From contig NZ_CADIKI010000010.1 in NCBI RefSeq assembly GCF_902859935.1, positions 1 through 64,000 on the forward strand: a stretch of DNA of 64,000 nt, in the 5' to 3' direction. This DNA is from Paraburkholderia fynbosensis. GTDB taxonomy: Bacteria; Pseudomonadota; Gammaproteobacteria; Burkholderiales; Burkholderiaceae. This document shows positions 8,338 through 17,043 of this stretch, one piece after another; within the stretch, counting starts at the first letter, position 1, and each line of letters opens with the position of its first letter. Below the pieces are notes generated by a model, which saw nothing but the letters and a program-made list of their open reading frames with translations, was not told the origin of the DNA and ran no database searches. A program made the translations under genes and the position numbers.

Positions 8338-9510
8338 ATGAATGCACCGCACGATACGCCCATGAGTCCCTCGTTTCCGTCTCGCCTGCCGAACGTCGGC
8401 ACGACGATTTTCACCGTGATGAGCGCGCTCGCCGCCGAGAAAGGCGCCGTGAATCTGGGCCAGGGCTTTCCCGACTTCGGCTGTGACCCGCGCATTGTCG
8501 ACGCGGTCGCGAACGCGATGCGCGATGGCCACAATCAGTACCCGCCCATGGCCGGCGTCGCACCGCTGCGTCAGGCGATTTCGGACAAGGTAAAGAACCT
8601 GTACGGCCGCCGCTACGACGCCGCGAGTGAAATCACCGTCACGGCAGGCGCCACCCAGGCATTGCTCACGGCGATCCTCTGCACCGTCCATCCCGGCGAT
8701 GAAGTGGTCGTGATCGAGCCGACCTACGACAGCTATCTGCCGTCGATCGAACTGGCCGGCGGCAAGCCCGTCTTCGTCACGCTCGACGCGCCCTGCTACG
8801 CGATCCCGTTCGACAAACTCGCCGCTGCGATCACACCGAAAACGCGCCTGCTGCTGATCAACACACCGCACAATCCGACCGGCACGGTGTGGCGCGCCGA
8901 AGACATGCGCAAGCTCGAAGAAATCGTGCGCGGCACCAACGTACTGATCCTGTCCGACGAGGTGTATGAGCACATGGTCTACGACGGTGCGCCGCACGAA
9001 AGCGTCGCGCGTTATCCCGAACTTGCGCAGCGCAGTTTCGTGGTGTCGAGCTTCGGCAAGACCTATCACGTGACGGGCTGGAAAGTCGGCTACGTCGCGG
9101 CGCCCGCCGCGCTCACCGCCGAATTCCGTAAAGTGCACCAGTTCAACGTGTTCACGGTCAATACGCCGATGCAGATCGGCCTCGCCGACTACATGAAAAA
9201 CCCGGCGCCGTATCTCGAGCTGCCGGCGTTCTATCAGACAAAGCGCGACTTCTTCCGCGCGGGCCTCGCGAATTCGCGCTTCAAGTTGCTGCCGTGCACG
9301 GGGACCTACTTTCAGTGCGTCGACTATTCGGCGATCAGCGACCTGCCCGAAGCCGAGTTTGCCCAATGGCTGACTGGCGAGATCGGCGTCGCGGCCATTC
9401 CGGTCTCAGCCTTCTATCACGAGGCGCACGAATCGGGCGTAGTACGCTTCTGCTTTGCCAAACAGGAAAGCACGCTCGCCACCGCGCTCGACCGGCTGGC
9501 GCGACTCTAG
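8338..9510 (+). CDS. PLP-dependent methionine/kynurenine-type aminotransferase
   Basis: This class I/II aminotransferase is about 390 residues. The Schiff-base lysine is K241 (SSFGKTYHVTGWK), the phosphate/PLP contacts TAGATQAL and NTPHNPTGTVW are present, and the C-terminal Arg that binds the substrate carboxylate is in VVRFCF. The N-terminal block NLGQGFPDFGCDP is typical of the YbdL/kynurenine aminotransferase branch, which favours Met, Phe, His or kynurenine. ATG 8338 is used; ATG 8362 is an alternative. The frame extends upstream, but that part overlaps the PIN gene in another frame and has no family match. Confidence 0.85.
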   Translation: MNAPHDTPMSPSFPSRLPNVGTTIFTVMSALAAEKGAVNLGQGFPDFGCDPRIVDAVANAMRDGHNQYPPMAGVAPLRQAISDKVKNLYGRRYDAASEITVTAGATQALLTAILCTVHPGDEVVVIEPTYDSYLPSIELAGGKPVFVTLDAPCYAIPFDKLAAAITPKTRLLLINTPHNPTGTVWRAEDMRKLEEIVRGTNVLILSDEVYEHMVYDGAPHESVARYPELAQRSFVVSSFGKTYHVTGWKVGYVAAPAALTAEFRKVHQFNVFTVNTPMQIGLADYMKNPAPYLELPAFYQTKRDFFRAGLANSRFKLLPCTGTYFQCVDYSAISDLPEAEFAQWLTGEIGVAAIPVSAFYHEAHESGVVRFCFAKQESTLATALDRLARL

Positions 9511-9628
9511 GATGTCCCGCGCGATGCTGCGAACGAACCCATGTTCCTCGCCATCGCGCGCCGCGGCCAACGCCTGCGTTGCCGCTTGCATCGCATGCAT
9601 CGGCCCGTTTCAGCGGCGGCGTCTGCGC

Positions 9629-10276
9629 TCACGCGGAGCGCGTCGCCGCGATGTACGCCTTGCGGTCTTCGGTCACGCGCTGCGCAGCCGGCCGGGCGCC
9701 GACCGTCTTCACGTAGCTCTTCCAGTCGATGCCCGCTTCGAGCAGAAAATCACGGCCATAAATGGCCTGCGTCGCCATGCCCACGAGCGGCAAGCTCACA
9801 TACCCTGCCGTGTCCGCGACGCCGAAGCGCTCGCCGCACAAATACGGACCGAACTTCGCGATCCGCCCGAACCCGGCGATGTGCTGCGCAAGCAACTTCT
9901 CGACACGCCCTTTGGTCGCATCGCTCACGCTCCCGCCGAAGAACGCTTCCTTGTAGAGATTGCGCACGGTCAGTTCGAGATGCACGTCGACGAACATGAT
10001 CATCTCGCGCTCCTTGGCCGCCTGCCACGGGTCGGCCGAGAAAATCGCCTTATCGGGAAAGCGCGCGGCCAGATACTCCACGATGCATTGCGATTCGCAC
10101 AGATCGCCGTCCTCGGTTTGCAGGTAAGGCACCTTGCCGAGCGGCGAATGCGCGAGCACGGCATCGTCCTGGCTCGGCAGCACCAACACCTCTTCGAACG
10201 CAATGCCGTGTTCGAGCAGTACGAACTTTACTTTGTTGTAGTAGTTGGACAGCGCGAAACCGCAGAGCTTGATCAT
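9629..10276 (-). CDS. Glutathione S-transferase
   Basis: This is a 215-residue cytosolic GST. The thioredoxin-fold N-terminal domain (MIKLCGFALSNYYNKVKF, then the cis-Pro motif GKVPYLQTEDGDLCESQCI that holds glutathione) is followed by an all-helical C-terminal domain with the N-capping block FGVADTAGYV. ATG 10276 is chosen because AAGGAGAC lies at 10282-10289, five bases upstream. The gene diverges from the 3-hydroxyacyl-CoA dehydrogenase operon, and the shared 120-base gap holds a 12-bp palindrome that could control both. The substrate is unknown. Confidence 0.85.
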   Translation of the reverse strand: MIKLCGFALSNYYNKVKFVLLEHGIAFEEVLVLPSQDDAVLAHSPLGKVPYLQTEDGDLCESQCIVEYLAARFPDKAIFSADPWQAAKEREMIMFVDVHLELTVRNLYKEAFFGGSVSDATKGRVEKLLAQHIAGFGRIAKFGPYLCGERFGVADTAGYVSLPLVGMATQAIYGRDFLLEAGIDWKSYVKTVGARPAAQRVTEDRKAYIAATRSA

Positions 10277-10369
10277 CGGGTGTCTCCTTGCTTCAAGTTG
10301 TATGAGACCGCCTGTCACTGCCGACGCGACAGCCAAAGCAACGGCCTTCGAACAATCATCCAGTAAATT

Positions 10370-10381
10370 GCACGATCGTGC
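10370..10381. promoter_or_regulatory. 12-bp palindrome GCACGATCGTGC, candidate operator
   Basis: A perfect 12-bp palindrome sits 15 bases before the start of the 3-hydroxyacyl-CoA dehydrogenase gene and within the divergent gap to the GST gene. A second perfect palindrome with the same ACGATCGT core precedes the other acyl-CoA operon at 20864. TetR-family fatty-acid regulators use sites of this size. The core octamer alone also occurs inside several genes. Confidence 0.45.
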
Positions 10382-10396
10382 TATTCTAAAATAACC

Positions 10397-11983
10397 ATGG
10401 AGTCGAGCATCACAATGAACTCTCGCAATTTCAGCATCGAGACTATCGGCATTGTTGGCACCGGCGCAATGGGCCGTGGCATTGCGCAAATCGCCGCGCT
10501 CGCGGGTCTCAAGGTGCGCCTGTATGACACCAACCCGGCCGCCGTCGGCGCTGCGCGCGATTATCTCGCCGAGACTTTCGCCAGGTTGACTGCTAAAGGC
10601 AAGCTCGACCAGGCACGCTCGCTCGCCGCGTTGGCCAACGTGAGCGGCGCGCAGGCGATTGGCGAGCTGGCAGGCTGCGACCTGGTCGTCGAGGCGATCG
10701 TCGAAAAGCTCGATGTGAAGCAGGCGCTCTTTCGCGAACTCGAAACCGTGGTGAGCGGCCGTTGCGTGCTGGCGTCCAACACATCGTCGCTATCGATCAC
10801 GGCGATTGCCGCCGGTTGCACCGACCCGTCACGCGTGGTTGGCTATCACTTCTTCAATCCCGTTCCGTTGATGAAGGTGGTCGAGGTGATCGACGGTCTG
10901 CGCAGCGACCCCGCGGCGGGCGACGCCCTAATGGATCTCGCGCGCCGCATGGGCCACACGCCGGTGCGCGCGAAGGACATGCCCGGCTTCATCGTGAATC
11001 ACGCGGGCCGCGGCATGAACACCGAGGGCTTGCGGGTGGCGGGTGAAGGCGTCGCGAGTTTTGCGGAGATCGACCGCATCATGCGCGAACAGGCGGGCTT
11101 TCGCCTCGGGCCGTTCGAATTATTGGACCTGACCGCGCTCGATGTCTCGCATCCGGTGATGGAGTCGATCTACCATCAGTTCTATGAAGAGCCGCGCTTC
11201 ACGCCGTCGCCGATTACCGGCACGCGGCTCGCCGGCGGATTGCTCGGCCGCAAGACGGGGGAAGGCTTTTATCGCTACGAGGACGGCAAGCAGCAGGTGA
11301 GCGCCGAAGCGTCCGCACCGACGGCACTGCCGCCCAGCGTATGGATCAGCAAGCGTTATCCACAAGCTCATGAGGCCGTCGTGCAACTCGTCGGCCAAGC
11401 CGGCGTGAAGCTCGACGACGGCGCCACACCCGCATCGGACTCGCTGATCGTCGTGACGCCGTTCGGCCACGATGCGACGACGGCCGCCGTCGACGAAGCG
11501 CTCGACGCGAGCCGCGTGGTCGCCATCGACGCCCTCTTCCCGCTCGTCGGCGCACAGCGCCGCACGCTGATGACCACGCCGGCCACCACACGCGCCGCAC
11601 GCGACGCCGCGCATGCGTTGTTCGCCGCCGATGGCGTGCCCGTCACCGTGATTCGCGACTCGACGGGCTTCGTCGCGCAACGCGTGGTGGCGACGATCGT
11701 CAACATCGGCTGCGACATCGCGCAAAAGCAGATCGCCACGCCCGAGGACATCGATCTCGCCGTCATGCTCGGTCTCGGCTACCCACGCGGCCCGCTCGCG
11801 CTCGGCGACGCACTCGGCGCGACCACCATCCTCACGATCCTGCGCAACATGTTCAGCGTGCTCGGCGACCCGCGTTACCGTCCGTCGCCCTGGCTCGCAC
11901 GGCGCGCGCAACTCCGTCTGCCGCTCACGCAACGCGACGCAGCGGACATTCAAACGCAGACGCAAAAGGAGACCCTCGCATGA
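10397..11983 (+). CDS. 3-hydroxyacyl-CoA dehydrogenase with two C-terminal domains
   Basis: This NAD-dependent enzyme oxidises (S)-3-hydroxyacyl-CoA to 3-ketoacyl-CoA. At 528 residues it is longer than a single-domain enzyme (about 285): a Rossmann domain (GIVGTGAMGRGIAQIAAL near residue 20), a first 3HCDH helical domain (about 195-290), a linker, and a second 3HCDH helical domain (about 405-500), the PaaH-like layout. The catalytic His is about residue 151 (VVGYHFFNPVP). ATG 10415 is an alternative start. It is first in the operon and overlaps the next gene by four bases (ATGA). It fits beta-oxidation or the lower phenylacetate pathway; no other paa genes are nearby. Confidence 0.85.
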   Translation: MESSITMNSRNFSIETIGIVGTGAMGRGIAQIAALAGLKVRLYDTNPAAVGAARDYLAETFARLTAKGKLDQARSLAALANVSGAQAIGELAGCDLVVEAIVEKLDVKQALFRELETVVSGRCVLASNTSSLSITAIAAGCTDPSRVVGYHFFNPVPLMKVVEVIDGLRSDPAAGDALMDLARRMGHTPVRAKDMPGFIVNHAGRGMNTEGLRVAGEGVASFAEIDRIMREQAGFRLGPFELLDLTALDVSHPVMESIYHQFYEEPRFTPSPITGTRLAGGLLGRKTGEGFYRYEDGKQQVSAEASAPTALPPSVWISKRYPQAHEAVVQLVGQAGVKLDDGATPASDSLIVVTPFGHDATTAAVDEALDASRVVAIDALFPLVGAQRRTLMTTPATTRAARDAAHALFAADGVPVTVIRDSTGFVAQRVVATIVNIGCDIAQKQIATPEDIDLAVMLGLGYPRGPLALGDALGATTILTILRNMFSVLGDPRYRPSPWLARRAQLRLPLTQRDAADIQTQTQKETLA

Positions 11984-12768
11984 GCGCCGAACTGCTGACC
12001 TCGCGCCCGACCGAAAGCGAATCGACGCTGGTTCTCACGCTGTCGAACCCCGGCGCGCGCAACGCGCTTCATCCGGACATGTACGCGGCCGGCATCGAAG
12101 CGCTCGACTCGGCAGAGCGCGATCCGTCGCTCCGCGCAATCGTGATCACCGGCGCCGACAACTTTTTCTGCGCGGGCGGCAATCTGAACCGCCTGCTCGA
12201 AAACCGCGCGAAAGATCCGTCCGTGCAGGCGGAGAGCATCGATCTGCTCGGCCAGTGGATTTCAGCGCTGCGTCTGTCGTCGAAACCGGTGATCGCCGCG
12301 GTCGATGGCGCCGCCGCTGGCGCGGGCTTCTCGCTCGCCCTCGCGTGCGACCTGATCGTCGCCGCGGACGACGCCAAATTCGTGATGTCGTACGCACGCG
12401 TGGGCCTCACGCCCGACGGCGGCGGTTCGTGGTTTCTCGCCCAGGCATTGCCGCGCCAGCTGGCCACCGAAGTGCTGATCGAAGGCAAGCCGATGGGCGC
12501 CGTGCGTTTGCATGAACTCGGCGTCGTGAACAAGCTGGCCAAGCCGGGTGCGGCGCGCGATACCGCGGTCGGCTGGGCCGACGAGCTCGGCAAGGTCTCG
12601 CCCAATTCGGTCGCGCGTATCAAGGGGTTGATCGGCGCGGCCGGCACGCAACCGCTCGCCGAGCATCTGGTCGCGGAGCGCGACAGCTTCGTCGCTTCGC
12701 TGCATCACCGCGAAGGGCTCGAAGGGATTTCCGCGTTTCTCGAAAAACGTGCGCCGGTCTACAGATGA
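11980..12768 (+). CDS. Enoyl-CoA hydratase/isomerase family protein (PaaG/oxepin-CoA hydrolase-like)
   Basis: This 262-residue crotonase-fold protein has the oxyanion-hole segments FCAGGNLNRLL and AAGAGFSLALACDL. At the two sites where classical hydratases hold Glu, it has MSYARVGLTPDGGGSW, with no Glu at the first and Asp at the second. That pattern is closer to isomerases and to the alternative oxepin-CoA hydrolase group than to a standard hydratase. It is translationally coupled to the dehydrogenase through an ATGA overlap and should act on the same acyl chain. The exact substrate is not readable from sequence. Confidence 0.75.
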   Translation: MSAELLTSRPTESESTLVLTLSNPGARNALHPDMYAAGIEALDSAERDPSLRAIVITGADNFFCAGGNLNRLLENRAKDPSVQAESIDLLGQWISALRLSSKPVIAAVDGAAAGAGFSLALACDLIVAADDAKFVMSYARVGLTPDGGGSWFLAQALPRQLATEVLIEGKPMGAVRLHELGVVNKLAKPGAARDTAVGWADELGKVSPNSVARIKGLIGAAGTQPLAEHLVAERDSFVASLHHREGLEGISAFLEKRAPVYR

Positions 12769-12812
12769 CCTGCGAGTGAACCGCGATTGAACGAGGAGTG
12801 AATCCAGCGACC

Positions 12813-13529
12813 ATGCCTGACTACCAACTGCCCAAACGCCGCCGCATCTTTCTGATGCGCCACGGCGACGTCACCTACTTCGACGACTCCGGCCGTGCGA
12901 TCGATCCCGAGACCGTGCCGTTGAACGCGAACGGCTGCGAGCAGGCGCGCGCGGCGGGCCGCGTGTTCGCCGGGCAACAGGTGCGCTTCGATCGTGTGAT
13001 CGTCAGCGGTTTGCCACGCACGGTGGAAACCGCTCAGCGCGTGCTGGCCGAAACCGGCCAGCAGATCGAACTCGAGGTCGAGCCCGCATTGCAGGAGATT
13101 CGCGGCGGCAAGCTCGGCAGCATTCCAATGCAGGATCTGGAGGCCGCGTTTCTCGGCGTGTTCGACGGCATCGTGCCGGAAAGCACGCGCTTTCTCGACG
13201 GCGAAACCATCGGCGCGTTGTTCGACCGCGTGCTGCCGGCAGTCGCGGCGCTGCGCGAAGACAGCTCGTGGGACACCATGTTGCTGGTCCTGCACGGCGG
13301 CGTGAATCGCGCGATTCTGTCGCACGCGATCACCGCGGGCGGACGCACGTTCTTCGGCCACCTGGCGCAGGCTACCGGATGCATCAATGCGCTCGATGTC
13401 GGCGCGGCGCCGCGCGACTGGGTGCTGCGCGCGCTCAACTATTCACCGCCGTCGCCGCTGCATCGCGATGTCCGCAACACCACGATGGAAATGCTCTACG
13501 CACAATTCATTCAATACAAGCGTAGCTGA
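12813..13529 (+). CDS. Histidine phosphatase family (phosphoglycerate mutase-like) protein
   Basis: The RHG motif (FLMRHGDVTYF, catalytic H17) and later elements (SGLPRTVETAQ, HGGVNRAIL) identify a branch-2-type histidine phosphatase of about 238 residues. Its substrate is unknown, and its position inside an acyl-CoA catabolic operon does not define one. The start is uncertain: a GTG at 12798 overlaps the only purine-rich site (GAGGAG 12793-12798), while ATG 12813 is 14 bases beyond it. ATG is preferred because conserved sequence begins soon after. The spacing to the next gene is 20 bases, with a strong ribosome site. Confidence 0.75.
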   Translation: MPDYQLPKRRRIFLMRHGDVTYFDDSGRAIDPETVPLNANGCEQARAAGRVFAGQQVRFDRVIVSGLPRTVETAQRVLAETGQQIELEVEPALQEIRGGKLGSIPMQDLEAAFLGVFDGIVPESTRFLDGETIGALFDRVLPAVAALREDSSWDTMLLVLHGGVNRAILSHAITAGGRTFFGHLAQATGCINALDVGAAPRDWVLRALNYSPPSPLHRDVRNTTMEMLYAQFIQYKRS

Positions 13530-13549
13530 ACCCGACTTGGAGGAGACAC

Positions 13550-14656
13550 ATGGCGCAAGCCACACCGACTGGCGAACCCGCACACAAGCCGGACTATTCG
13601 GCCTTCGAGGGCACGCGCCCGCTCAACGAGCGGCAGCGCTTCGACACCGACGTGCTCGCCGCATGGCTCACCCGGCAGGTGGACGGATTTGCCGGACCGC
13701 TCACGCTCGAGCAATTCGCGGGCGGCCAGTCCAATCCCACGTTCAAGCTGGTTACGCCGTCGCGTTCGTATGTGATGCGCGCGAAGCCTGGGCCTGCGGC
13801 GAAACTGCTGCCCTCCGCGCACGCCGTCGAACGCGAGTACCGCGTGATGCGCGCGCTCGCCGACACCGACGTGCCGGTCGCGCAAATGCTCGCGCTGTGC
13901 GAGGACGAAAGCGTCATCGGGCGCGCGTTCTACGTGATGGAGTTCGTCGAGGGCCGCGTGTTGTGGGACCAGTCGCTGCCCGGCATGACGCCCACCGAGC
14001 GCGCGGCGATCTACGACGAAATGAATCGTGTGATCGCGGCGTTGCACAGCGTCGATGTCGAGGCCGCAGGTCTTGCCGATTACGGCAAGCCGGGCAATTA
14101 CTTTGCACGGCAAATTGGCCGCTGGAGCAAACAGTACCTGGCGTCCAAGACCGAACCGATCGACGCCATGCAGCGCCTGATCGAATGGCTGCCGCAGCAC
14201 ATGCCGGCCGAGACCGGTGGACGCGCATCGGTCGTGCATGGCGACTACCGGCTCGACAATCTGATCTTCCATCCGCACGAACCGCGCGTGCTCGCGGTGC
14301 TTGACTGGGAACTGTCCACGCTCGGCGATCCGCTCGCCGACTTCGCCTATCACTGCATGGCATGGCATGTCGATCCGGCGCAGTTCCGCGGCATCGCCGG
14401 TCTGGATTGGGCAGCCCTCGGTATTCCCGATGAAGCGCAGTACGTCGCACGTTACTGCCAGCGCACTGGCTTCGAGATTCACGGCGACTGGAATTTCTAT
14501 CTGGCCTACAACATGTTCCGCATCGCCGCGATCCTGCAAGGGATCATGAAGCGCGTCGTCGATGGCACCGCGGCCAGCGCGCAGGCGCTCGATGCGGGAC
14601 GTCGCGCGAAGCCGATGGCCGAGCTTGCGTGGCGCTATGCGCAGAAGGTGCGCTGA
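13550..14656 (+). CDS. APH-fold phosphotransferase (ACAD10/11 kinase-domain-like)
   Basis: This is a 368-residue aminoglycoside/choline kinase-fold protein. The catalytic loop HGDYRLDNLIFHP and the metal-binding DWELSTLGDPLADF are intact, and the N-terminal G-loop region reads FAGGQSNPTFKL. GGAGGAGA six bases before ATG 13550 supports the start. Its closest familiar relatives are the kinase half of ACAD10/ACAD11, where a kinase and an acyl-CoA dehydrogenase cooperate; here the next gene encodes a matching dehydrogenase. In animals these enzymes help degrade 4-hydroxy acids by phosphorylating the 4-hydroxyl, so a similar role is plausible but inferred. Confidence 0.82.
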   Translation: MAQATPTGEPAHKPDYSAFEGTRPLNERQRFDTDVLAAWLTRQVDGFAGPLTLEQFAGGQSNPTFKLVTPSRSYVMRAKPGPAAKLLPSAHAVEREYRVMRALADTDVPVAQMLALCEDESVIGRAFYVMEFVEGRVLWDQSLPGMTPTERAAIYDEMNRVIAALHSVDVEAAGLADYGKPGNYFARQIGRWSKQYLASKTEPIDAMQRLIEWLPQHMPAETGGRASVVHGDYRLDNLIFHPHEPRVLAVLDWELSTLGDPLADFAYHCMAWHVDPAQFRGIAGLDWAALGIPDEAQYVARYCQRTGFEIHGDWNFYLAYNMFRIAAILQGIMKRVVDGTAASAQALDAGRRAKPMAELAWRYAQKVR

Positions 14657-14780
14657 CTGAATTCGCGCGCGGGGCCGGGTGTCCGGGGCGAGGCTGCGGG
14701 GCGTACGCTCCGGGCCAGGCGTCCCGGACTGCGCGCTCCGAACCCCCATCATCCGCTGTCCGTTATCCGCGAGGTCCTAG

Positions 14781-16040
14781 ATGAATTTCGATTACACCCC
14801 GAAGGTTCAGGCGTTGCGCGAAAAGCTGCTCGCCTTCTTCGACGAGCACATTTATCCGAACGAGCAGGCGTTCTATGCGGAGATTGCGCGCAATCGCCAG
14901 AACGGCAACGCATGGGTGCCGACGGATTTGATCGAGCAACTCAAGCAGAAGGCGCGCGACGCCGGCTTGTGGAACTTGTTCCTGCCCGACTCCGTGCGCG
15001 GCGCCGGGCTGACGAATCTCGAATACGCGCCGCTGTGCGAGATCATGGGCCGTGTGCCTTGGGCGCCCGAAGTGTTCAACTGCAACGCGCCCGATACCGG
15101 CAACATGGAAACGATCGAGCGCTACGGCAGCGAGGACAACAAGCGCGAGTGGCTCGAACCGCTGCTGCAAGGCCATATCCGTTCGGCGTTTCTGATGACG
15201 GAGCCGGAAGTGGCATCGTCGGACGCGACCAATATCCAGACCAGCATCGTGCGCGATGGCGACTATTACGTGATCAACGGCCACAAGTGGTGGTCGTCGG
15301 GCGCGGGCGATCCGCGCTGCAAGATCTACATCGTGATGGGCAAGACCGATCCGGACGCGCCGCGCCATCAGCAGCAGTCGATGATCCTCATCCCCGCCGA
15401 CGCGACCGGCATTACCGTGCACCGCCCGCTGACCGTCTTCGGTTACGACGACGCACCGCACGGCCATATGGAAATCACGCTCGATAACGTGCGCGTGCCC
15501 GCCACCAACATGCTGCTCGGCGAAGGCCGCGGCTTCGAGATCGCGCAAGGCCGGCTCGGGCCGGGGCGCATCCATCACTGCATGCGCTTGATCGGCCTCG
15601 CCGAGCGCGCGCTCGAACTGATGGCGAAACGCTCGCTGCAACGCGTCGCGTTCGGCAAGCCGGTCGCGGCGCAAGGCGTCACGCAGGAACGCCTCGCCGA
15701 GGCGCGCTGCATGATCGAGCAGGCGCGCCTGCTCACGCTGAAAACCGCCTACATGATGGACACGGTCGGCAACAAGGGCGCGCGCGGCGAGATCGCGATG
15801 ATCAAGGTGGTCGCGCCCAACATGGCGTGTCAGGTGATCGACTGGGCGATCCAGGCGCACGGCGGCGGCGGCGTCAGCGATGACTTTCCGCTCGCGTATG
15901 CGTACGCGTCGGCCCGCACGCTGCGCTTCGCCGATGGTCCCGACGAAGTGCACCGCAACGCCATCGCCAAACTCGAACTCGCGCGTCACATGGATGCGGG
16001 CGCGGCGGCTCGCGTGGAGATGCCGGTCACGCGGGTTTGA
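14781..16040 (+). CDS. Acyl-CoA dehydrogenase, ACAD10/11-like
   Basis: This flavin-dependent acyl-CoA dehydrogenase is 419 residues with the standard N-helical, beta and C-helical domains. FAD/substrate motifs include FLMTEPEVASSDATNI, INGHKWWSSGAGDPRC and AHGGGGVSDDFPLAYAY. The C-terminal block has RFADGPDEVHRNAIAKLEL. The N-terminal LREKLLAFFDEHIYPNE and the GVRGAGLTN-like region match the bacterial dehydrogenases that pair with an APH-fold kinase. It follows the kinase gene after a GC-rich 124-base spacer and probably acts with it on modified acyl chains. Confidence 0.85.
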   Translation: MNFDYTPKVQALREKLLAFFDEHIYPNEQAFYAEIARNRQNGNAWVPTDLIEQLKQKARDAGLWNLFLPDSVRGAGLTNLEYAPLCEIMGRVPWAPEVFNCNAPDTGNMETIERYGSEDNKREWLEPLLQGHIRSAFLMTEPEVASSDATNIQTSIVRDGDYYVINGHKWWSSGAGDPRCKIYIVMGKTDPDAPRHQQQSMILIPADATGITVHRPLTVFGYDDAPHGHMEITLDNVRVPATNMLLGEGRGFEIAQGRLGPGRIHHCMRLIGLAERALELMAKRSLQRVAFGKPVAAQGVTQERLAEARCMIEQARLLTLKTAYMMDTVGNKGARGEIAMIKVVAPNMACQVIDWAIQAHGGGGVSDDFPLAYAYASARTLRFADGPDEVHRNAIAKLELARHMDAGAAARVEMPVTRV

Positions 16041-16199
16041 GCGCGCGCGCGATTGAGCCGGCGTCAATGCGCGGCTCGAAGGGGTCGTAGCGTCGAGTGT
16101 GATTCGCGGCGGCGCAAGCAGTATCGTGCGAACTATGCTCTAATTTTCGTCAATGGCGGCGCCTTGTTTCGGCGCCGCTTTCACGAACAAGGAGCCAGG

Positions 16200-16901
16200 A
16201 TGATCGACGTCTATAGCTGGGCGACCCCGAACGGCCACAAGGTCCACATCATGCTCGAGGAGACGGGCCTCGCGTATACCGCACACGGTGTGAATATCGG
16301 CGCGGGGGACCAGTTCAAACCCGAATTTCTCGCCATCAGTCCGAACAACAAGATCCCGGCGATCGTCGATCCCGACGGCCCGAAAGGCGCCGACGGCAAA
16401 CCTTTCGCGCTGTTCGAGTCGGGCGCCATCCTGATTTATCTCGCCGAGAAAACCGGCAAATTTCTACCGGCCGACCCGGCCGCGCGCTATTCGGTACTGC
16501 AATGGCTGATGTTCCAGATGGGCGGCCTGGGTCCGATGCTCGGGCAAACGCACCACTTCCGCCTCTACGCGCCCGAGCCGATCGAATACGCGATCAACCG
16601 CTACACGAACGAGACGCGGCGCCTGTATGGCGTGATGGACACCCAACTCGGCAAGACGCGGTACCTCGCGGGCAACGACTATACGATCGCGGACATCGCG
16701 GCGTTTCCGTGGACCCGTTCATGGAAAAATCAGGGCATCGACCTCGATGCGTTTCCAAACGTGAAGCGCTGGCATGAGGAGATTGCGGCGCGGCCGGCGG
16801 TGATGCGCGGCGTCGAAGTGCTGGCGTCCGCCCGTGTACCGCTGATGGACGACAAGGCTAAAGAGATGCTGTTCGGCGCGACGCAGTACGCCAAGCATTA
16901 G
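16200..16901 (+). CDS. Glutathione S-transferase, YfcG/YghU (Nu-class)-like
   Basis: This 233-residue protein begins MIDVYSWATPNGHKVHIM and contains ISPNNKIPAIVDPDGP, a close match to E. coli YfcG, a Nu-class GST with disulfide-bond reductase activity. The Thr/Asn at the start (TPNG) replaces the usual catalytic Ser or Cys, as in that class. The helical domain carries YTIADIAAFPW. ATG 16200 has AAGGAGCC six bases before it; the frame is open 147 bases upstream without family similarity. A GGCGCC-rich hairpin lies in the spacer before it, so it may have its own promoter. Confidence 0.85.
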   Translation: MIDVYSWATPNGHKVHIMLEETGLAYTAHGVNIGAGDQFKPEFLAISPNNKIPAIVDPDGPKGADGKPFALFESGAILIYLAEKTGKFLPADPAARYSVLQWLMFQMGGLGPMLGQTHHFRLYAPEPIEYAINRYTNETRRLYGVMDTQLGKTRYLAGNDYTIADIAAFPWTRSWKNQGIDLDAFPNVKRWHEEIAARPAVMRGVEVLASARVPLMDDKAKEMLFGATQYAKH

Positions 16902-16950
16902 TCATTTCCGCTGCACCGGCAGGGGCATTGCCGTTTCTTCGGCTCAGCCA

Positions 16951-16971
16951 ATTGCTCATTGCTCATTGCTC
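16951..16971. repeat. Three tandem copies of ATTGCTC
   Basis: Three exact head-to-tail 7-mers are followed by a diverged fourth (ACTGCTG). The tract lies between the GST stop codon and the terminator. It looks like slippage in non-coding DNA. Confidence 0.8.
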
Positions 16972-16979
16972 ACTGCTGC

Positions 16980-17022
16980 GAAAAAAGCGCGAGCCGGCAT
17001 GCGTGCCGCTCGCGCTTTTTTA
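16980..17022. terminator. Bidirectional terminator between convergent genes
   Basis: AAAAAAGCGCGAG pairs with CTCGCGCTTTTTT (with a G/C variation at the inner end) around a GC-rich loop. It serves the plus-strand GST gene and the minus-strand MaoC operon. Confidence 0.85.
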
Positions 17023-17043
17023 CGACATGTCCGCGCTGAAACG

